From Candidatus Poseidonia sp. (GTDB lineage: Archaea; Thermoplasmatota; Poseidoniia; Poseidoniales; Poseidoniaceae), in NCBI GenBank assembly GCA_016778305.1, contig JADHPT010000005.1, positions 1 through 64,000 of the forward strand: DNA of 64,000 nt, written 5' to 3'. Below, in pieces: positions 60,367 through 64,000 of this stretch (the stretch's first letter is position 1; every line of letters starts with the position of its first letter). Both the position numbers and the translations under genes were made by a program. The notes beneath the pieces were generated by a model that was not told where the DNA came from, made no database searches, and saw nothing but the letters and a program-made list of their open reading frames with translations.

Positions 60367-61614
60367 ATGGCTGATGGTTGGTCTGCAAAAAATCCCTACA
60401 TGAGTAAAATTACTGAGAATTTCGTTCTCAACGGTGAAGGGTCGCGAAAAGAAACCCGTCACATCGTCTTCGAACTTGGAGACTCAGGCTTGGACTACAA
60501 AGTCGGCGATGCGCTTGGTGTGGTCGCTGAAAATCCCCCTCACATCGTTGACGAATTGATTGCACTCCAAGGCTGGAATCCAGAGGCAGAGGTCACGACC
60601 CACAAAGGAGAACGCACCCTCCGTGAGGCATTGAAAAAGGATTTTGAAGTACACCTCGCCAACAAAAAATTCGTCCAATCGCTCACAGAAAAGGTGATTT
60701 CAAGCGGCATGAAGATCTCCATGAACATCGTATCCCGGTCCCGCAACAACGAGACCTGGGAAGCAACTGAAGACGCAACAACGCTACTTCGCCCCTCTGT
60801 TCCTTCCGATGACCCCGCCTCTCAAATCGAAGCCATCGTTGCTGACGCCAAAGCCATCGAAAACTACCTATGGACTCGGGATTATATCGACATCATGCGT
60901 GAATTTGAGGTAAAATACCCACATGAAGAATTCCTTGAACTCGCTGACCGCCTCAAACCCCGTCTCTACTCCATCGCATCTTCTCATGATGCCCACCCTG
61001 GCTTCGTGGAATTGACTGTTGGAATTGTTCGATTTGAGTACAACGGGCGAGCCCGTGGCGGGCTTTGCACCCAATTCATGGCCGATGAAATTGACACTTC
61101 AGGAGCTCCAATCGGTGTCTTTATGTCACCGACCAAGTCCTTTATCCTTCCAGAAGACAAAGAAACCGATATCATCATGGTTGGTCCAGGAACAGGAATA
61201 GCTCCTTTCCGAGCCTTCATGGAGCAGCGAGTTCACGATGGTGGTACAGGTAAGAATTGGCTCTTCTTTGGAGATCAATCAGAGAAAACTGAATTCTATT
61301 ACAAGGATGAAATCGAACAGTGGATCGATGAAGGTCACATGTACAGATTTACAACTGCATGGTCACGCGACCAAGAAGAGAAAATCTACGTTCAACACCG
61401 CCTGAAAGAACACGGCGCAGAAGTGTGGGAATGGTTTGAGCGCGGTGCTTACTTCTACATCTGTGGCGACAAGCAATACATGGCGAAGGACGTTCACAAA
61501 GCCCTCATTGACATCGCCGTTGAACACGGTGGCATGTCACTTGACGATGCTACTCATTTCATCGAAAAGACGATGATGAAGGAACAAAAGCGCTACCTTC
61601 GAGACGTCTACTGA
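60367..61614 (+). CDS. CysJ-like FAD/NADP reductase lacking the flavodoxin domain
   Basis: 415 residues. It has only the FAD- and NAD(P)-binding half of sulfite reductase flavoprotein (CysJ): VGDALGVVAENP, RLYSIASSHDAHPGF (FAD-binding R-x-Y-S/T motif), GLCTQFM, VGPGTGIAPFRAFMEQR (pyrophosphate/NADP site) and a C-terminal end KRYLRDVY. The N-terminal FMN domain found in full-length CysJ is absent; electrons may pass to a free flavodoxin or ferredoxin. No cysI is near. The preceding gene is divergent. Confidence 0.85.
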   Translation: MADGWSAKNPYMSKITENFVLNGEGSRKETRHIVFELGDSGLDYKVGDALGVVAENPPHIVDELIALQGWNPEAEVTTHKGERTLREALKKDFEVHLANKKFVQSLTEKVISSGMKISMNIVSRSRNNETWEATEDATTLLRPSVPSDDPASQIEAIVADAKAIENYLWTRDYIDIMREFEVKYPHEEFLELADRLKPRLYSIASSHDAHPGFVELTVGIVRFEYNGRARGGLCTQFMADEIDTSGAPIGVFMSPTKSFILPEDKETDIIMVGPGTGIAPFRAFMEQRVHDGGTGKNWLFFGDQSEKTEFYYKDEIEQWIDEGHMYRFTTAWSRDQEEKIYVQHRLKEHGAEVWEWFERGAYFYICGDKQYMAKDVHKALIDIAVEHGGMSLDDATHFIEKTMMKEQKRYLRDVY

Positions 61615-61617
61615 TCT

Positions 61618-62082
61618 TCACTCCGACGGGAGTGGAATGCTGACTACTGGGACTGCTGAGGCTCGTGCCAAATCTTCCATTCGCTTGGTCCAAACCGAAT
61701 CAGGTCCTGGGAATGCCAACATGTGCGTCGCATGCTTGAGCATGCGTTTTCCAAGGTCAGCAATTGCTTCTGGACGACCTGAATCGACTCCGTCTGATGA
61801 ACGCGGACCCGCCCACGCCTCAGTAAAAACCGCAATGGGAATGTTGTTGTTATCAGCCCAGCGCTCGGCTAGAAAATCAACCCCGCTCGCACCGCCCAGT
61901 ATGATGACATCTGGATAACCCTGGTACTTCACCCACTGTTCAATTTCGGTTTCAAGGAAGGAGTAATCATAAAATTTAGAATTTCCACAAATGACCAAAT
62001 TGATGATTCGCCCATCGTTATTCAGGTCCTTTCCTGCTAGTTTCCGCAACACACTGCTGCCGGTTGCCTCTGCTCCGCTCAT
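61618..62082 (-). CDS. SLOG-superfamily protein (DUF2493/YspA type)
   Basis: 154 residues from the ATG at 62080-62082; the longer frame to 62121 is unsupported. The Rossmann-like SLOG core (VIICGNSKFYD, then VIILGGASGVDFLAERWADNN and IPIAVFTEAW) carries the GGASGVD nucleotide-binding loop; the C-terminal HATHMLAFPGPDSVWTKRME resembles the closing segment of DUF2493. SLOG proteins bind or process nucleotides and appear in stress and anti-phage systems, but a lone copy cannot be assigned. It sits 3 bases from the end of the reductase gene, convergent. Confidence 0.75.
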   Translation of the reverse strand: MSGAEATGSSVLRKLAGKDLNNDGRIINLVICGNSKFYDYSFLETEIEQWVKYQGYPDVIILGGASGVDFLAERWADNNNIPIAVFTEAWAGPRSSDGVDSGRPEAIADLGKRMLKHATHMLAFPGPDSVWTKRMEDLARASAVPVVSIPLPSE

Positions 62083-62221
62083 GTTATACCATAGGCGTAG
62101 GGGGTTATCAAATCTCGGCATTATTTTTCATTTCTAAGTCAATTTCTACCAATCTGCAATCAAATTTCTTCCGTTTTTCGGTTAATTCCTCTGCTCAGAT
62201 CGAGGTAAATCGTAAGAATGA

Positions 62222-63295
62222 TTGGCCCGTCATGAAGACGTGAAAGATTCCTCGGATGCAAGCGTTCCTGCAGCACCTCGCCTTCCACCAGTTGGTGGAT
62301 GGCCTCGAGCGATTGTACTTCGCATCCTGGCATTGGCGCTCGCTGGCTATGCCGTATCAAATAACCAAGATGGATTGGGGGCAATTATCGTTCTCTTCGT
62401 ACTGGTAGTCCCCTTTGAACGGCTCTTCCCACGTCACGACCATCAGGGGTTTCGCCGTCCGCATCTCGAACTTGATGTAGGCTATGCATTTGCCTCGCCT
62501 GTCCTTCAGAGCGTTGGTTTGGTAGCGGCCGTTCTCGTTGGTGTTCTGAGTTTAGCTTGGATTCCCGGATTGTTGCTTCGCCCCTACGTTCAGTCAATAC
62601 CTGAACCATATCTGCTCATCGTGGGTGTGATGTTGTTTGACTTGATGGGCTATTGGACTCACCGTTTCTACCATGAGGTACCTCAACTTTGGCGTTTTCA
62701 TGCCATCCACCATTCACCAGAAGACATGGATTGGGCCAGCGGTTTTCGCGCCCATCCTTTTGATGGTACGCTGATCGCTCCAGCGTTTTTCTTTCTTATC
62801 GCAGCCGGTTTCTCCGCAGAAACTTCAGGGTTGATTGCCATTGCCCAAATCTTACTCGGGCTGTTCCTCCACGCAAATGTCCGTCTTTGGTTACGTCCGC
62901 TATCGAAGATCATCATGACACCCGAATTTCATCACTGGCATCACTCCAATGAGGAGGATGCCATATGGTGCAATTATTCGACCTTCTTGCCCCTGTGGGA
63001 TTTGATCTTTGGAACATATTACATGCCCAGCGACAAACGCCCAACCGTATACGGAATTGATGAACACATTCCAATGACCATGATGGAGCAATTGCAATAC
63101 CCGCTGACCGGTATCGGTAACCCACTGCGCATCATTCGTCATCCATGGCGCTCATTCAAGAGGATGCTTGTGACTTTACGAGGCATCTTGGGCATGATGA
63201 GGCGCTCCATGTTTCGTCCTCGGGGTCAGCCTTTTGTCCGTGCAGTCGCTTATGTTCAGGGAGATGACGAATCCGTGGTTGAAACCCCACCTTGA
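62222..63295 (+). CDS. Sterol desaturase / fatty acid hydroxylase-family membrane enzyme
   Basis: 357 residues. Several TMs surround a histidine-rich diiron site: HRFYHEVP, HAIHHSPED and HHWHHSNEED, plus upstream HANVR-type His. The family hydroxylates or desaturates lipid chains and sterol rings. Start: a TTG at 62222 (GAGGTAA 12-15 bases upstream); a GTG at 62240 is a second option. Neighbours are a SLOG protein and the biotin carboxylase gene. The lipid substrate in an archaeon is open (isoprenoid or carotenoid). Confidence 0.85.
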   Translation: MARHEDVKDSSDASVPAAPRLPPVGGWPRAIVLRILALALAGYAVSNNQDGLGAIIVLFVLVVPFERLFPRHDHQGFRRPHLELDVGYAFASPVLQSVGLVAAVLVGVLSLAWIPGLLLRPYVQSIPEPYLLIVGVMLFDLMGYWTHRFYHEVPQLWRFHAIHHSPEDMDWASGFRAHPFDGTLIAPAFFFLIAAGFSAETSGLIAIAQILLGLFLHANVRLWLRPLSKIIMTPEFHHWHHSNEEDAIWCNYSTFLPLWDLIFGTYYMPSDKRPTVYGIDEHIPMTMMEQLQYPLTGIGNPLRIIRHPWRSFKRMLVTLRGILGMMRRSMFRPRGQPFVRAVAYVQGDDESVVETPP

Positions 63296-63358
63296 ATCGC
63301 TTCTTCCACGTGAAATATCACCGCTTTGCTCATAGATTGCTTCGGTTGCCGTGGTTCT

Positions 63359-64000
63359 ATGGGCTTCAAGCGTGTTCTCATTGCAAACCGAGGCGAAATT
63401 GCGCTCCGCATCCTCCGCACCTTGCGCGATATGGGCATTGAGGCAGCGATTATTCACGGTCGAGAAGACCGCCTCTCGCTTCCTGTTCGCATGGCAGATA
63501 TTGCTTATCCGAATTACCGAACCAACCCCTTAGACTCCTATCTCGACATTGAATCAGTGGTACAGGCTGCAAAAGAATTGGAATGCGACGCAGTACATCC
63601 AGGTTACGGTTTCTTAGCCGAAAACGCCGCATTCGTAGCTCGCCTTGAGGAGGAAGGAATTACCTTCATCGGTCCAGCATCGGGTGTCATCACGTTGCTC
63701 GGCGATAAGATCGAGGCCCGAGCAGCGATGGAAGCGGCCGGACTTCCAACCGCGAAAGGCTCTTCAGAACCTATTTCCAGTGCTGATGTCGCAAGTGAAC
63801 TCGCTGATGAAATCGGTTACCCCGTCATCATCAAGGCAGCAGCTGGCGGTGGTGGCATAGGCATGCAGATTGTCGAGAAGGCCGATGAATTTGAAGGCGC
63901 TCTCAAACTGTGTCAATCACGAGCACGGTCGGCCTTCGGTGACGAACGGGTCTTTGTTGAGAAATACATCCAAGGAGCTCAGCACGTCGAGTTCCAGGTT
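63359..64000 (+). CDS. accC: Biotin carboxylase subunit of an acyl-CoA carboxylase (partial, cut by window end)
   Basis: The first 214 codons of a carboxylase ATP-grasp protein, open to the window end. The ATG at 63359-63361 opens GFKRVLIANRGEIALRILRT; HPGYGFLAENAAF, the lid IIKAAAGGGGIGMQ and the start of the substrate-binding VEKYIQGAQHVEFQV are all normal. It would charge biotin on the carrier of acetyl-/propionyl-CoA carboxylase. Propionyl-CoA use is possible, given the beta-oxidation genes in this window. The rest of the operon lies outside it. Confidence 0.92.
   Translation, partial: MGFKRVLIANRGEIALRILRTLRDMGIEAAIIHGREDRLSLPVRMADIAYPNYRTNPLDSYLDIESVVQAAKELECDAVHPGYGFLAENAAFVARLEEEGITFIGPASGVITLLGDKIEARAAMEAAGLPTAKGSSEPISSADVASELADEIGYPVIIKAAAGGGGIGMQIVEKADEFEGALKLCQSRARSAFGDERVFVEKYIQGAQHVEFQV

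Noticed and set aside
1..64000. CRISPR arrays, IS elements with transposases, rRNA genes
   Set aside because: I saw no regular repeat-spacer arrays, no intact transposase and no rRNA sequence. The only mobile-element trace is the recombinase stub near 1.1 kb.

Overview
The window looks like a chromosomal segment of a planktonic euryarchaeon of the Marine Group II / Candidatus Poseidoniales type (Thermoplasmata-related). Archaeal core genes are present: Alba, thermosome, Orc1/Cdc6, Bud32, deoxyhypusine synthase, HMG-CoA synthase, a PPAT-DUF359 fusion, an archaeal GspE/GspF pilus motor and an HTH-10 (Bat-type) regulator. They are interleaved with bacterial-looking genes: DnaK, M17 aminopeptidase, crotonases, a diiron acyl-CoA oxygenase, MoaC/MoaE and GlpX. 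The lineage is inferred from gene content; no marker gene was compared. Coding density is high, with many ATGA overlaps, short spacers and several convergent overlaps.

Region 1 (1-1.45 kb) is AT-rich: the tail of a truncated membrane-protein gene, a two-TM surface protein, the N-terminal stub of a serine recombinase, and a 14-bp direct repeat bracketing them. Region 2 (1.45-13.7 kb) holds pyrG, threonine dehydrogenase, HMG-CoA synthase, and a proteostasis block (thermosome, DnaK, an Hsp20-like protein, leucyl aminopeptidase, secreted M14 carboxypeptidase, small DUF6015-like protein). Region 3 (13.9-16.3 kb) is an operon of agmatinase, SAM decarboxylase and deoxyhypusine synthase, linking spermidine synthesis to hypusine. 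Region 4 (16.3-29.1 kb) carries a large surface protein, tRNA-Gly(GCC), alba, arsC, an unusual cysteine-free Mrp-type ATPase next to a DUF971 gene, a PAP2 fusion protein, bud32, nadA, crcB, an ITPase and two unknown proteins.

Region 5 (29.2-38.4 kb) has an enoyl-CoA hydratase, an ABC transporter, a UPF0200 kinase and a type IV pilus-like GspE-GspF-GspF-pilin operon. Region 6 (38.4-51.5 kb) has a 2-phosphoglycerate-kinase-like gene and then acyl-CoA metabolism: aldehyde dehydrogenase, isomerase-type crotonase, hydroxyacyl-CoA dehydrogenase, a transporter, an unknown protein and a PaaA/BoxB-like diiron oxygenase. It also holds moaE-moaC-glpX-HTH-10 and an FAD oxidoreductase-crotonase-aldolase operon. 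A palindromic operator pair lies between the HTH-10 gene and the oxygenase promoter.

Region 7 (51.7-64 kb) has a divergent pair of winged-helix proteins (106 and 835 aa), a structured RNA leader before the CoA-synthesis fusion gene, a glycosyltransferase, orc1/cdc6 with a candidate origin, RNase Z, a CysJ-like reductase without its flavodoxin domain, a SLOG protein, a sterol-desaturase-like hydroxylase and the start of a biotin carboxylase gene cut by the window end.

The most unusual points are the Mrp-family ATPase that has lost every cysteine and carries an Ig-repeat-like insert where the Fe-S CxxC should be, and the leader RNA with mutually exclusive helices upstream of coaD. Next come the aromatic-CoA-epoxidase-like operon with its putative regulator and operators, and a large winged-helix protein whose body I could not assign to a family.
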